A DNA stretch of 64,000 nucleotides from Corynebacterium sp. J010B-136 (GCF_002967075.1 NZ_PUGE01000001.1:124001-188000); one strand, 5' to 3'; numbered from the stretch's first letter, positions 38,393 through 47,639 are shown. Notes: generated by a model not told the origin, from the letters alone. Numbers and translations: made by a program.

Positions 38393-39421
38393 TTAAAACT
38401 TAGGTCCATTAGTTCCGCGACGGTCCAGGATTTCCACTACCGCACCTGCATCCACATCTTGAAGATGCGAATGACTCCACTTTGGATTTTTGTCTTTTTC
38501 AATAATGAGTGCACGCACGCCTTCTAAGAAGTCGCCATCTTGGCGCATGTTCAGTGACATCCAGTACTCCGTCGTTAAGGCTTCCCCCAGAGTACCGACG
38601 GAAGCTCGCTCAAGCAGGAGCTCAGTTACTTTCAACGATAACGGCGGATGGTTGCTGATCTTCTCAGCTGCTTTAACCGACCAATGATCATCGGGTTTGC
38701 CTTCGGCTAGATTCTGAAGTCGCTTGAGGGTCTCTTCAACGCTGTCCGCTGAATAAACGTCAACCATCTCTGAACGATCACCAGCAAAACTCTCGCCAGG
38801 ATCTGAGGCAAACTTTTCTATCTCTGCCGCATTTCCTGTAGCTGCCAGTATTTCAACCAACTCATCCAACTTGTCATCGGTGACGTAAAAATCAGCAAAA
38901 CCTAAATCAATTGCTTCTGCGGCTCCCACGTGAACTGCGGTATACGCTAAATGGTAACCAAGCCGGTCTCTTGAGTGCGCCAAGATATAGGAACCACCTG
39001 CATCAGGAGCAAATCCGATTCCCACTTCTGGCATTCCCAAGCGAGTCGAATTAGTTACGATTCGGTGCGAACCGTGGGAAGATACACCAACTCCTCCACC
39101 AAGAACGATGCCCTTCATCAGCGGAACGTAGGGTTTAGGATACGAGGCGATGAGGTGATTGAGCTCGTATTCCTCTCTAAAGAAAACCGGGCCCAATTCC
39201 GCATCTGCGTATAACGCGGCAATATCGCCCCCCGCACAGAAAGCTCGATCTCCAGCTCCGCGTACAACTACAAGAGCAATATCATCATCACTTGCCCAAT
39301 CTTTGAGCGTTTGTGACAGTGCCCGAATCATCTCCAAGTCCAATGCATTAAGTGCTGCGGGACGATTCAAAGTAATAATGCCAGCGTGCCCGTTTTTGGT
39401 CACTAGCACTTTTTCAGTCAT
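38393..39421 (-). CDS. 3-Hydroxyisobutyryl-CoA hydrolase
   Basis: About 342 residues of crotonase fold, with the hydrolase hallmarks AFCAGGDIAALYADAE, FFREEYELNHLIASYPKP and GMPEVGIGFAPDAGGSY, which set HIBCH apart from hydratases. The enzyme frees 3-hydroxyisobutyrate, the substrate of MmsB encoded 11 kb away under a similar operator. ATG codons lie at 39427 and 39421; AGAGGAG is 8 bases before the second, which I prefer. It starts 12 bases after the thiolase gene. Confidence 0.93.
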   Translation of the reverse strand: MTEKVLVTKNGHAGIITLNRPAALNALDLEMIRALSQTLKDWASDDDIALVVVRGAGDRAFCAGGDIAALYADAELGPVFFREEYELNHLIASYPKPYVPLMKGIVLGGGVGVSSHGSHRIVTNSTRLGMPEVGIGFAPDAGGSYILAHSRDRLGYHLAYTAVHVGAAEAIDLGFADFYVTDDKLDELVEILAATGNAAEIEKFASDPGESFAGDRSEMVDVYSADSVEETLKRLQNLAEGKPDDHWSVKAAEKISNHPPLSLKVTELLLERASVGTLGEALTTEYWMSLNMRQDGDFLEGVRALIIEKDKNPKWSHSHLQDVDAGAVVEILDRRGTNGPKF

Positions 39422-39433
39422 CTTCATTCTCCT

Positions 39434-40603
39434 CTAATTTCTTTCTAGAAGTAGTGCTTCACCTTGACCGCCACCACCACACAGAGCAATACCTGCCTTC
39501 TGTGCTCCATTAGCCAAAAGATGCGCGGCATGAACCACTAATCGGGCGCCTGATGCTCCAATGGGGTGGCCCATTGCAATTGCGCCGCCCTGTGCATTTA
39601 CTTTGTCCGGATCTATCCCCAATTCTCTGGCGGAGTGGACCACGACAGCAGCGAAGGCTTCATTAATCTCGATAACGTCAAGGTCTTCAACCTCCCACTG
39701 TTGCCGATTCAACGCTGCTTTGAGAGCATTGGCCGGCTGCGCCTGCAAGGAACTATCCGGGCCTGCCACCTGTCCGGCGGCACGCAACGTCGCCAAAGGA
39801 ACCCATCCATTTTCTTGAGCCTTTGCACGTGTCGTCAGCACTACAGCTGCTGCACCATCTGAAATGGGGGAAGCATTTCCAGCGGTAATCGACCCATCTT
39901 TTTCAAAGGCTGGGCGCAAATTGCTTAAGGATTCTTCGGTAACGCCTTCACGAATACCTTCATCTGCTTCGACTACTTCGACACCTTTTCGACTCTTGAC
40001 CTCAATGTTTACCAATTCATGCGAAAAATCCGCAGTCGCCGCCCGTTCATGCGATAGCACAGAACAATGATCTTGCTCTTGCCTCGTCACCGGATAACGG
40101 TCTGCATATTTCTCCGAAAGGCTGCCCATCGATATCTCCAAGTCAGCGGCTCGGAGTCCATCATGATCCATATGGTCGATCATGACAGTAGGACCATATT
40201 TGTGGCCTTTGCGTAGGCCTAGCAACAAATGCGGAGCCTGCGACATCGATTCCATGCCACCTGCTACCACTACCTCAGCCTCTTGGGACCGCAACAAACG
40301 GGAAGCATCAATGATTGCGCTCAACCCAGAGAGACAGACTTTATTAACGGTCGTTGTGTGCGCGCTAGGAGGCACTCCTGCACCCAAAGCCGCTTGCTTT
40401 GCTGGGTTTTGGCCAGCTCCAGCTTGCAGAACCTGCCCCATTATGACTGCATCCACTAACGACGGATCAACACCACCTTGTTCTAAGGCGCCATGTATTG
40501 CATGCGCACCAAGCTCGGTCGCAGCCAAGCTAGAAAGCCCACCCAAGAGTTTTCCAAATGGTGTCCTAGCTGCTCCAACAATGACAATGTCTGATTGTTC
40601 CAT
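39434..40603 (-). CDS. Acetyl-CoA acetyltransferase (thiolase)
   Basis: A 389-residue thiolase. Cys90 in TVNKVCLSGL is the acylated nucleophile, NEAFA and AMGHPIGASGAR hold the Asn and His, and CGGGGQGEA the second Cys. It splits acetoacetyl-CoA or 2-methyl-acetoacetyl-CoA, a step of isoleucine and not valine breakdown, so the operon may serve several branched acids. The frame is open to 40654, but AAAGGTG lies 5 bases before the ATG at 40603. Operator 3 is 37 bases upstream of that start. Confidence 0.94.
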   Translation of the reverse strand: MEQSDIVIVGAARTPFGKLLGGLSSLAATELGAHAIHGALEQGGVDPSLVDAVIMGQVLQAGAGQNPAKQAALGAGVPPSAHTTTVNKVCLSGLSAIIDASRLLRSQEAEVVVAGGMESMSQAPHLLLGLRKGHKYGPTVMIDHMDHDGLRAADLEISMGSLSEKYADRYPVTRQEQDHCSVLSHERAATADFSHELVNIEVKSRKGVEVVEADEGIREGVTEESLSNLRPAFEKDGSITAGNASPISDGAAAVVLTTRAKAQENGWVPLATLRAAGQVAGPDSSLQAQPANALKAALNRQQWEVEDLDVIEINEAFAAVVVHSARELGIDPDKVNAQGGAIAMGHPIGASGARLVVHAAHLLANGAQKAGIALCGGGGQGEALLLERN

Positions 40604-40639
40604 CGATACACCTTTGCAAGTTCTAAGAAGTAATCCAAT

Positions 40640-40667
40640 AGTACGATATTTCAATCAATCGTACACC
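40640..40667. promoter_or_regulatory. Candidate operator 3 of the acyl-CoA regulon (thiolase operon promoter)
   Basis: AGTACGATATTT to ATCGTACACC contains the perfect inverted repeat GTACGAT-N10-ATCGTAC, the most symmetric copy. It lies 37 bases before the thiolase ATG, where it would overlap the promoter of the thiolase-hydrolase-hydratase operon. The divergent permease gene starts 153 bases on the other side and could be affected too. Confidence 0.78.
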
Positions 40668-40820
40668 TTCGCAATGGCGCACGTCACCTAATTCCAATTT
40701 ATGACCCGGGAGTTTCATAGACGTGACTTCTGCCATATAGTGGATTGGTCGGTGGGATAAAACATATCAACGCCGAAATCACTTTGGCTTAACTGCACAA
40801 CAGCAAGGAGCATTCGATAA

Positions 40821-42080
40821 ATGTCTGATACGCAGGTCACGCAAGAACCTCAAACCAAACGGTCGGTAAATAATTCTTGGGTGATTACGCTTTTCGGCAC
40901 CGCAGTGGGTGCCGGAATTTTGTTCTTGCCAATCTCCGCCGGCAGCTTCGGCTTCTGGCCGTTGCTCATCGCAACAGCGCTTATCGGCCCGATGACCTAC
41001 TTCGCGCACCTCGCATTTTCGTGGATGATGAGCTCTTCTCGTCTCCAGGGCGAAGATGTGCTGGTCATCCTCACGGATTACTTTGGCAAAAAGGCCGGCA
41101 TTGTTATCGCGATTATCTACTGGTTCACATTCTTCCCAGTGGTATTGATCTACGGCGTTAGTATCGTCAACACCGTAGACAGTTTCGTAGTCAACCAGCT
41201 CGATGGCCCGTCCATTTCCCGCTGGATTCTGGCTCCACTCCTTGTCGGTCTTATGACCCTGGCACTGGCCTTCGGTGACAAGATCATGCTGATTGTCGCG
41301 CAGTTCGTGGTCTACCCACTGATCATCGCACTGGCTGCAGTGTCGCTGTACCTGATTCCGCAGTGGGACATCGCCTCTTTCATGGAAGCAGGACCTAAGG
41401 ACGCCGGCGGAATGGTGAGCGCAATGATTCTTATCCTGCCGGTCTTGGTTTTCGCTTTCTCCTTCGTCGCTGCAATTTCGCAGTTCGTATTGGATATGGA
41501 AAATAACTACGGCCAAAACCACGGCCGCCAGACCACCAAGGTCATTCGCAATGCTGTTGTCTTGCTGACCGTATTCACGATGTTCTTCGTCTGGTCCAGC
41601 GCGCTGGCCATGGGTGCAGACGGCATGGACACTGCCAATGAGCTCAACCTCCCGGTTCTGTCTTACTTCGCTAATGTCACCGGCACGCCATTTATGGCTT
41701 ACATGGCGCCAATCGTCGTTATTTGTGCAATTGCGTCTTCTTACTTCGGCCACTCTTTAGGCACCGTGGAAGGCACCAAGTATCTGGTTGGCCTCGTAGC
41801 TCCTTCGACCAAGGACATCCCAGCGCGCAAGATGGATCTGTGGACTTACCTGTTCATCTTCGTGGTCACGTCCCTTGTTGCAGTGCTTAACCCATCCATC
41901 TTGGACATGATTTCGGTGGTCGGCGGTATCTTCTTCGCGCTAATGACCTACCTGCTACCAATGTTCGCGGTGTACAAGGTTGATGCACTCAAGCGGTTCC
42001 GCAACCGCAAGACCAACTACTTCGTTATGGTTATGGGTGTCATTGTTTTGTTCGCGACTATCTGGGACATGGTCTCTTAA
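40821..42080 (+). CDS. Serine/threonine-type amino-acid permease (HAAAP family, SdaC-like)
   Basis: A 419-residue protein with 11 membrane segments. WVITLFGTAVGAGILFLPIS is the conserved first helix of the hydroxy and aromatic amino-acid permease family, and FVAAISQFVLDMENNYG sits mid-protein. SdaC-like members take up serine with protons. AAGGAG lies 10 bases before the ATG. No serine deaminase gene is adjacent, so the substrate is inferred from family resemblance alone. The PTS gene follows after 8 bases. Confidence 0.85.
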   Translation: MSDTQVTQEPQTKRSVNNSWVITLFGTAVGAGILFLPISAGSFGFWPLLIATALIGPMTYFAHLAFSWMMSSSRLQGEDVLVILTDYFGKKAGIVIAIIYWFTFFPVVLIYGVSIVNTVDSFVVNQLDGPSISRWILAPLLVGLMTLALAFGDKIMLIVAQFVVYPLIIALAAVSLYLIPQWDIASFMEAGPKDAGGMVSAMILILPVLVFAFSFVAAISQFVLDMENNYGQNHGRQTTKVIRNAVVLLTVFTMFFVWSSALAMGADGMDTANELNLPVLSYFANVTGTPFMAYMAPIVVICAIASSYFGHSLGTVEGTKYLVGLVAPSTKDIPARKMDLWTYLFIFVVTSLVAVLNPSILDMISVVGGIFFALMTYLLPMFAVYKVDALKRFRNRKTNYFVMVMGVIVLFATIWDMVS

Positions 42081-42088
42081 GTGATTAA

Positions 42089-44038
42089 ATGGGAGGTATG
42101 ACACAACCTCCCTTAATCCTCGCGATTACGGCCTGCCCCACCGGCATCGCCCACACATACATGGCGGCAGAAAACCTCGAAGCTGCCGCCCAAGAGCTGG
42201 GTTATGACATCAAGATCGAAACCCACGGTTCCATCGGCGTGGAGGGGCACTTCACGTCCGAAGACATCGACAAAGCTGATGCAATCCTCATCGGCGCCGA
42301 TACTGTTATTAATAAGGACCGGTTCGTCGGTAAGCGTCTGATTGCCACCGGTGTTGATGCAGCTATCAAACAGCCCAAAGAACTGATTAAGAAATCGCTC
42401 GAGGCCCCGATTTATGATCAGGGGGCATCGCAAAGCGAAACTAGCGATGAAGACACCTCGCGCTTAAGCTTTGGCCAAACGTTGTATAAAGCCTTGATGA
42501 ATGGTGTCTCGCACATGATTCCATTCGTGGTCACCGGCGGTTTGCTGCTTGCCCTATCGCTATCGCTCGGCGGCACAGCCACACCAGAAGGCCTGGTCAT
42601 CCCGGATGACTCACCCTGGATGATCATCTCCCAAATCGGTGAGTTGGCCTTTTCACTTATGGTTCCGGTACTTTCCGGCTTTATTGCCGTCGGTATCGCG
42701 GACCGCCCTGGCCTTGCCCCGGGTCTTATCACCGGACTTATTGCCGTCAATGGCGATTTATACGGCTCGGAAGCCAATGCCGGATTTATCGGCGGTATCG
42801 TCACCGGTATTTTATCGGGCTATGTTGCCCTATCCATTAAAAAGATTCCGGTACACAAGTTTATCGCGCCGATTTGGCCGATTATTGTCATTCCGATTAT
42901 CACCACGGTGGTCGTTGGACTGTTGTTTATCTATCTCATCGGCGCGCCAATTGCATCGCTTTTCGATGCCCTCACCGTCGCCCTCGCCGGCATGCAAGGC
43001 GCCTCCACCTTAGTTTTGGGCGCAGTCATCGGAGCGATGATCGCCGCCGATATGGGTGGACCGTTCAACAAGACTGCATTCCTCTTCGGTGGTGGCCTTA
43101 TTGCCGCGGGCAATCCCCTGCCCATGGGTATGGCTGCCACAGCCATTGCGGTTCCACCGCTCGCGGTTGGCGTGGCCACACTCCTTCGTCGCACCTGGTT
43201 TAATAAGGCGGAAAAAGACTCCGGCATCGCCGCGCTCTTTATGGGATTCTTCGGCATCACTGAAGGCGCCATTCCACTTGCCGCTGCTCGTCCACTTCAA
43301 GTCATTCCGGCCAATATTATCGGCGGCGCGGTCGCCGGTGCACTCGCCGGTATGTTCAGCGTCGCAGACAATGTCATGCACGGCGGCCCCATCGTCGCGG
43401 TCTTTGGTGCTGTCGATAATGTCATCGGATTCTTCATCGCCATGGCAGCTGGTATCGCCGTTAACGCCCTGCTCATTATTGTCCTCGTCGGGATTTCTAA
43501 CAGAGGCGATAAGGAAGATGACACCTCGCACGAAACTCCTGAAACAGTCCCCGCAGCCAGTTCCGCCATAGCGACGAAGACCCGCACTGAGACAGCACTC
43601 ATTGCTGAAGACGTGGTCCTTTTGGACGCAGAATTTCACTCCCGCGATGAAGTAATCACTGCGCTAGTTGATACGGCAGCCAAAGCCGGAAGAATCAGCA
43701 ACGCAAGCGACGTTATCTCGGCAGCACTTGCCCGCGAAGAACAGCATTCCACCGGCGTCGATCACCAGGTCGCAATCCCGCACGCACGCAGCAGTGCGGT
43801 GACCCAACCGACCCTAGCTTTCGCACGACTACGTGAACCTGGTGTGCAATGGGCCGAAGATGAAGAACCATCACGCCTCATCTTCCTCATCGCTGTTCCA
43901 GAAGATGCGGGCAAGGCGCATCTCAAACTGTTGTCGAAGCTTGCGCGAAATGTCATGAAAGAAGAGTTCCGTGAAGAATTGTATGCGGCTGCAACCCCCA
44001 CAGATGCGGTTAATACGATTGAATCTGTGCTGGATTAG
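42089..44038 (+). CDS. Fructose-type PTS permease, domains IIB-IIC-IIA
   Basis: A 649-residue protein that brings in and phosphorylates a sugar. IIB is first: ILAITACPTGIAHTYMAAEN, with the phosphorylated Cys at about 16. The IIC membrane domain spans about 130-475 (MGGPFNKTAFLFGGG, GFFGITEGAIPLAA). IIA is last, about 500-649, with STGVDHQVAIPHARSSAV carrying the phosphorylated His. The fructose carrier of C. glutamicum, as I recall it, has IIA first, so this is another type. No 1-phosphofructokinase gene is adjacent, so the sugar is uncertain. ATG at 42089 has no good ribosome site; 42098 lies one base after GGGAGG. Confidence 0.88.
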   Translation: MGGMTQPPLILAITACPTGIAHTYMAAENLEAAAQELGYDIKIETHGSIGVEGHFTSEDIDKADAILIGADTVINKDRFVGKRLIATGVDAAIKQPKELIKKSLEAPIYDQGASQSETSDEDTSRLSFGQTLYKALMNGVSHMIPFVVTGGLLLALSLSLGGTATPEGLVIPDDSPWMIISQIGELAFSLMVPVLSGFIAVGIADRPGLAPGLITGLIAVNGDLYGSEANAGFIGGIVTGILSGYVALSIKKIPVHKFIAPIWPIIVIPIITTVVVGLLFIYLIGAPIASLFDALTVALAGMQGASTLVLGAVIGAMIAADMGGPFNKTAFLFGGGLIAAGNPLPMGMAATAIAVPPLAVGVATLLRRTWFNKAEKDSGIAALFMGFFGITEGAIPLAAARPLQVIPANIIGGAVAGALAGMFSVADNVMHGGPIVAVFGAVDNVIGFFIAMAAGIAVNALLIIVLVGISNRGDKEDDTSHETPETVPAASSAIATKTRTETALIAEDVVLLDAEFHSRDEVITALVDTAAKAGRISNASDVISAALAREEQHSTGVDHQVAIPHARSSAVTQPTLAFARLREPGVQWAEDEEPSRLIFLIAVPEDAGKAHLKLLSKLARNVMKEEFREELYAAATPTDAVNTIESVLD

Positions 44039-44065
44039 CAGTACTTTTCACGTAAAGTCGGGAGG

Positions 44066-46162
44066 ATGAAACTCACCCGCATCGCAAGCGCCCTCGCGCT
44101 GCTCATTGTTTGGCTTGCCATAGCCGGCGTGGGCGGCCCCACTTTTGGGAAAATTTCAGAAGTTAGCACCAACGATAAGTCCACGTTCTTGCCTGCTACC
44201 GCGGAATCAACGCGGGCGGGTGAACTGGCCGAAGAGTTCTCAGATAACCAAGGCATTCCTGCAATTATTACAGGCAAGGTCACCGAGGTCGACGACACTG
44301 CCTTAGAGTCCGGGGCGCAAGCTCTGGATTCTGTCGAAGGCATCTTGCAGGTCATTGGCCCACAAATCTCCGAAGATGGTGAGGCTGTTGAATACATTGC
44401 GCTCATCGATACTGAGTCCGCCGACCCCACCGAGGTTGTTGAAAAACTATCTGCAGAGGTTTCTGACCAGGGATTTGAGCCATCCCAATACGGTGATTTC
44501 TATGTTTCCGGGCCGGCCGGATTTAGCGCTGATCTGGTCAACGCTTTCGCAGGCATCGACGGCATCCTATTGTTAGTCGCGCTTGCCGCAGTGCTGGTTA
44601 TTTTGGTTGTGGTCTACCGTGCCGTGCTGCTGCCATTTCTTGTCATTTTCACCGCTGTGGCCGGATTGTGCGCAGCTATTTTGGCAACCTACTGGATGGC
44701 AAAAGCCGGAATCATTGTCCTCAACGGACAGTCCCAAGGCATCTTGTCCATTTTGGTTATTGGCGCAGCCACCGACTATTCACTGCTTTTGGTGGCAAGG
44801 CAAAGAGAAGAATTACAGCACACAGAATCCGTTGCGGATTCTCTAAAAACCTCGTGGAAGGCCTCCTTCGGTGCTATCACCGCATCAGCTGCAACTGTGG
44901 CCATCGCACTGCTGTGCTTGTTGGTTTCGGATCTCAATTCGAACCAGTCCTTAGGCCCTATCGCTGCCACCGGCATCTTCTTTGCTTGGGTCGCTGCATT
45001 AACCCTGTTACCGGCACTGCTATTTTTGTGCGGACGCGCGGCATTTTGGCCCGTCACCCCGAAGATTACTGGATCCGGCAGCTCACATAAATTCTGGAAC
45101 AAAGTCGCTGATTTCGTGGAAGGCAGCCCCCGCAAGGTCTGGGCAGGCACCTTAATCGTGCTTTTCGCCGGTGCCGCCTGGCTACCAACGCTCAACGCCA
45201 CTGGAGTTTCTAACTCCGATAGTTTGCTCTCCGACACCGAAGCCAAGGCCGGGCAAGAAATCCTCAATGAGCACTTCGATGCTGGCGCTGGTTCACCTGC
45301 CTCCATCATCGCACCTGAAGAATTAGAAGATGATGTGATGGGGATTTTGGAAAAGCATCCCGAAATCTCCCAGGTGACGTTGACGTCTGAATCGGGAGCA
45401 CCGGCGAATACTCCCCCGATGAACTTGGAACCAAATGTGGTTGATGGCCGGATCTATTTCCAAGCCACGTTGAACCAGGAAGCAGATTCACTAGAAGCAC
45501 AAGACACGGTCGCACAGCTTCGCGATGAGTTCGCTACCCTTGACGGCGACATCCTCGTGGGTGGGGAATCTGCCACTTCCTTGGACTCGAACCTCACTGC
45601 TGAACGAGACCTCCGGGTCATCGTGCCACTGGTCTTAGCAGTGGTTCTCGTCGTGCTCATTATCTTGCTGCGCGCCTTTGTGCTTCCGGTGCTGTTGCTG
45701 CTTGCAACAGTAATCAGCTTCGCTTCGGCAATGGGTGTATCCGCACTGGTCTTTAACCATATCTTCGGTTTCTCCAATGCCGATCCCACCGTGCCGCTCT
45801 ACGGCTTTATCTTCCTCGTCGCGCTCGGCGTGGACTACACCATCTTCCTGATGACCCGCGCAAAAGAAGAAACGCCCGAAAAGGGCACGAAGAAGGCGGT
45901 ACTGCACTCGCTCACGGTCACCGGTGGAGTTATTACCTCAGCCGGTGTGGTCCTCGCGGCCACCTTCGCTGCGCTTTCTGTTATTCCACTGATGTTCATG
46001 GTGCAGCTGGCATTCATCGTTGCCTTCGGTGTCTTATTGGATACTTTTATTGTGCGCACCCTGCTGATTCCAGGCTTGGTCACTGACATCGGCCAGAAGG
46101 TCTGGTGGCCGTCGCGCCAGAGTAAAGAATCCCAAGAAGAAGTTTCTGAAATCTCTTCATAG
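44066..46162 (+). CDS. MMPL-family RND transporter
   Basis: A 698-residue membrane protein with two MMPL repeats: an N-terminal helix and outer domain (about 25-165), five helices with GAATDYSLLLVARQREE, a second outer domain (about 360-510), then five helices with ALGVDYTIFLMTRAKEE. The paired Asp-Tyr residues are the proton-relay positions of the family. Corynebacterial members export trehalose mycolates or drugs; this one, at under 700 residues with no mycolate genes nearby, is more likely a drug or small-lipid exporter. A strong terminator follows. Confidence 0.9.
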   Translation: MKLTRIASALALLIVWLAIAGVGGPTFGKISEVSTNDKSTFLPATAESTRAGELAEEFSDNQGIPAIITGKVTEVDDTALESGAQALDSVEGILQVIGPQISEDGEAVEYIALIDTESADPTEVVEKLSAEVSDQGFEPSQYGDFYVSGPAGFSADLVNAFAGIDGILLLVALAAVLVILVVVYRAVLLPFLVIFTAVAGLCAAILATYWMAKAGIIVLNGQSQGILSILVIGAATDYSLLLVARQREELQHTESVADSLKTSWKASFGAITASAATVAIALLCLLVSDLNSNQSLGPIAATGIFFAWVAALTLLPALLFLCGRAAFWPVTPKITGSGSSHKFWNKVADFVEGSPRKVWAGTLIVLFAGAAWLPTLNATGVSNSDSLLSDTEAKAGQEILNEHFDAGAGSPASIIAPEELEDDVMGILEKHPEISQVTLTSESGAPANTPPMNLEPNVVDGRIYFQATLNQEADSLEAQDTVAQLRDEFATLDGDILVGGESATSLDSNLTAERDLRVIVPLVLAVVLVVLIILLRAFVLPVLLLLATVISFASAMGVSALVFNHIFGFSNADPTVPLYGFIFLVALGVDYTIFLMTRAKEETPEKGTKKAVLHSLTVTGGVITSAGVVLAATFAALSVIPLMFMVQLAFIVAFGVLLDTFIVRTLLIPGLVTDIGQKVWWPSRQSKESQEEVSEISS

Positions 46163-46179
46163 CCCCGTAGTCTGAGCAA

Positions 46180-46222
46180 GGCGGGAGAACGACTGAACAA
46201 AGTCGTTCTCCCGCCTTTGTTG
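46180..46222 (+). terminator. Rho-independent terminator after the MMPL gene
   Basis: A perfect 15-base stem (GGCGGGAGAACGACT pairing with AGTCGTTCTCCCGCC) with a 6-base loop is followed by TTTGTTGT. It starts 18 bases after the MMPL stop and is the strongest hairpin I saw in the window. Confidence 0.93.
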
Positions 46223-46288
46223 TCTGAAAAAGTCTCCCCTGCCATCTAATCTGCCCGCGATTGAAGTCAACTGGGAGATTCAACAAAA

Positions 46289-46312
46289 GTACGAAATTGC
46301 CGTTACTCGTAC
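46289..46312. promoter_or_regulatory. Fourth GTACGA-N12-TCGTAC palindrome, between convergent genes
   Basis: GTACGA, 12 bases, then TCGTAC: the same arms and spacing as operator 3, extended by one base each side (AGTACGA and TCGTACT). It lies between the MMPL terminator and the end of the PucR-type gene, so it precedes no gene. On the minus strand it would form a 7-base stem followed by TTTGTT and may be a weak terminator for that regulator instead. Confidence 0.5.
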
Positions 46313-46346
46313 TATTTCGCTCAAATATCCACCAAACGCAGCTGAA

Positions 46347-47492
46347 CTATGAACTTTTCCGCAGAAGTTTCAGGTGATTTAGCCACGCCAGCTCCATTCG
46401 AGTATCTACTTCAAATAACGATCGACTCGTCTTTTCTTCAAATTTGGAAATGCGGTAACGCAGTGTGTTTTCATGCACGAACAGCACCTCGCTAGCCTTG
46501 CGATAGCTAAATCCGGATTCAATAAATGCCCACACAGAGTCCAACAACATATCTCCCCCATCAGGCTCATCTGCCAGTGACTGCAAGTAATTTGTGTGCA
46601 CCAACTGTTCAATCGCAGGCATCCCCGGAACAGCAAGACGCCAAGATTGAGACCGGATATCATGCCAACCAGTAGCCTCTTTTGGCAGCGATCTTTTCAC
46701 CAGAATGGCTTCAGCCATCGACTCCGGCAGCCCGCTTAATGTCCGCGGGTCCCCCACCGCAAATAGCCATTTCGAATGGTTCAGCCGGGCGGGACTAGCC
46801 GGCACAACGGCTGCTAGGAGTCCATCAAATTCCCCAGCGATAGCCGGGGAATCACCAGTTGAACAGGACCTTTCAACCAGGTCAATCCAATCTAATCCAC
46901 CACTGTCCCCCACCATCACGCGGTATTGCGAGGTTGGGTCGAGGGAGAGATTACGAGCACTATTTACAACCGCAATTGAATCTGGCTCGGAAGACAGCAA
47001 CAGCATGATCAGCTCATTCTTCTCAGCCCTACGGTGCATAATCTCGCCTGCGGAATACTGCCGATAATCACGAGCCACATCGGTCATAAGTTTTTCACTC
47101 ATAGCCCAGAAAACTTCCAAGACCTCTAACCGGTCATCAAAAGGTAGCCCCATTTCAGCAGAACACTGCTTGAATCTGTCCTGGGCCGAAGCAAGGGTTA
47201 AGCGATGCCCGCGCATAACCGAGTCAACGCCAATATTCTGTCCAATCCTGCGTGTCACTATTGATTCCAAAGGCAGACTAGACGTCCAATCCGGTACGGT
47301 ACCTACCCCAATTTGGTCCAGAACCAGGTCGATAATCTCACCCACTGTGTTCACCAAGTCAGTTCTCTCAACATGGGCATATTCAGGCATTTCTTTATAA
47401 ATGCGATTCACCGCGGCGACCACTATTTCTTCATGGTCTTGTCTTAGTCGCGATAAGACCGAACTAATAGTTGAGTAATGAATATCCGACAT
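46347..47492 (-). CDS. PucR/CdaR-family transcriptional regulator
   Basis: A 381-residue protein. The C-terminal helix-turn-helix of PucR type is clear at about 320-375 (FSYRKASEVLFVHENTLRYR then ISKFEEKTSRSL). The N-terminal part resembles the RsbR-like/GAF-type sensor region of this group (SVMRGHRLTLASAQ). Members usually activate a neighbouring transporter or catabolic gene in response to its substrate. It is divergent from the MHS transporter gene with 147 bases between them, so that transporter is the likely target. Confidence 0.88.
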   Translation of the reverse strand: MSDIHYSTISSVLSRLRQDHEEIVVAAVNRIYKEMPEYAHVERTDLVNTVGEIIDLVLDQIGVGTVPDWTSSLPLESIVTRRIGQNIGVDSVMRGHRLTLASAQDRFKQCSAEMGLPFDDRLEVLEVFWAMSEKLMTDVARDYRQYSAGEIMHRRAEKNELIMLLLSSEPDSIAVVNSARNLSLDPTSQYRVMVGDSGGLDWIDLVERSCSTGDSPAIAGEFDGLLAAVVPASPARLNHSKWLFAVGDPRTLSGLPESMAEAILVKRSLPKEATGWHDIRSQSWRLAVPGMPAIEQLVHTNYLQSLADEPDGGDMLLDSVWAFIESGFSYRKASEVLFVHENTLRYRISKFEEKTSRSLFEVDTRMELAWLNHLKLLRKSS

Positions 47493-47639
47493 GACAGTGA
47501 TTGTAGAAAATTACAAACGGTTTTGTCAGAGATTAGAGCTTTATCCATTGAAGGCATTTGTGTCGCACGTCATAGTTGTCACATCGGCAATTAACGCCGC
47601 TTCTCCATTCCCCACCCCAATACGCAAAGGGTTTCGCTC

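Noticed and set aside
40779..41753. Long minus-strand open frame opposite the serine-type permease gene (324 codons)
   Set aside because: The translation is rich in Cys, His, Asn and Gln with no domain, as expected for the antisense of a membrane-protein gene.
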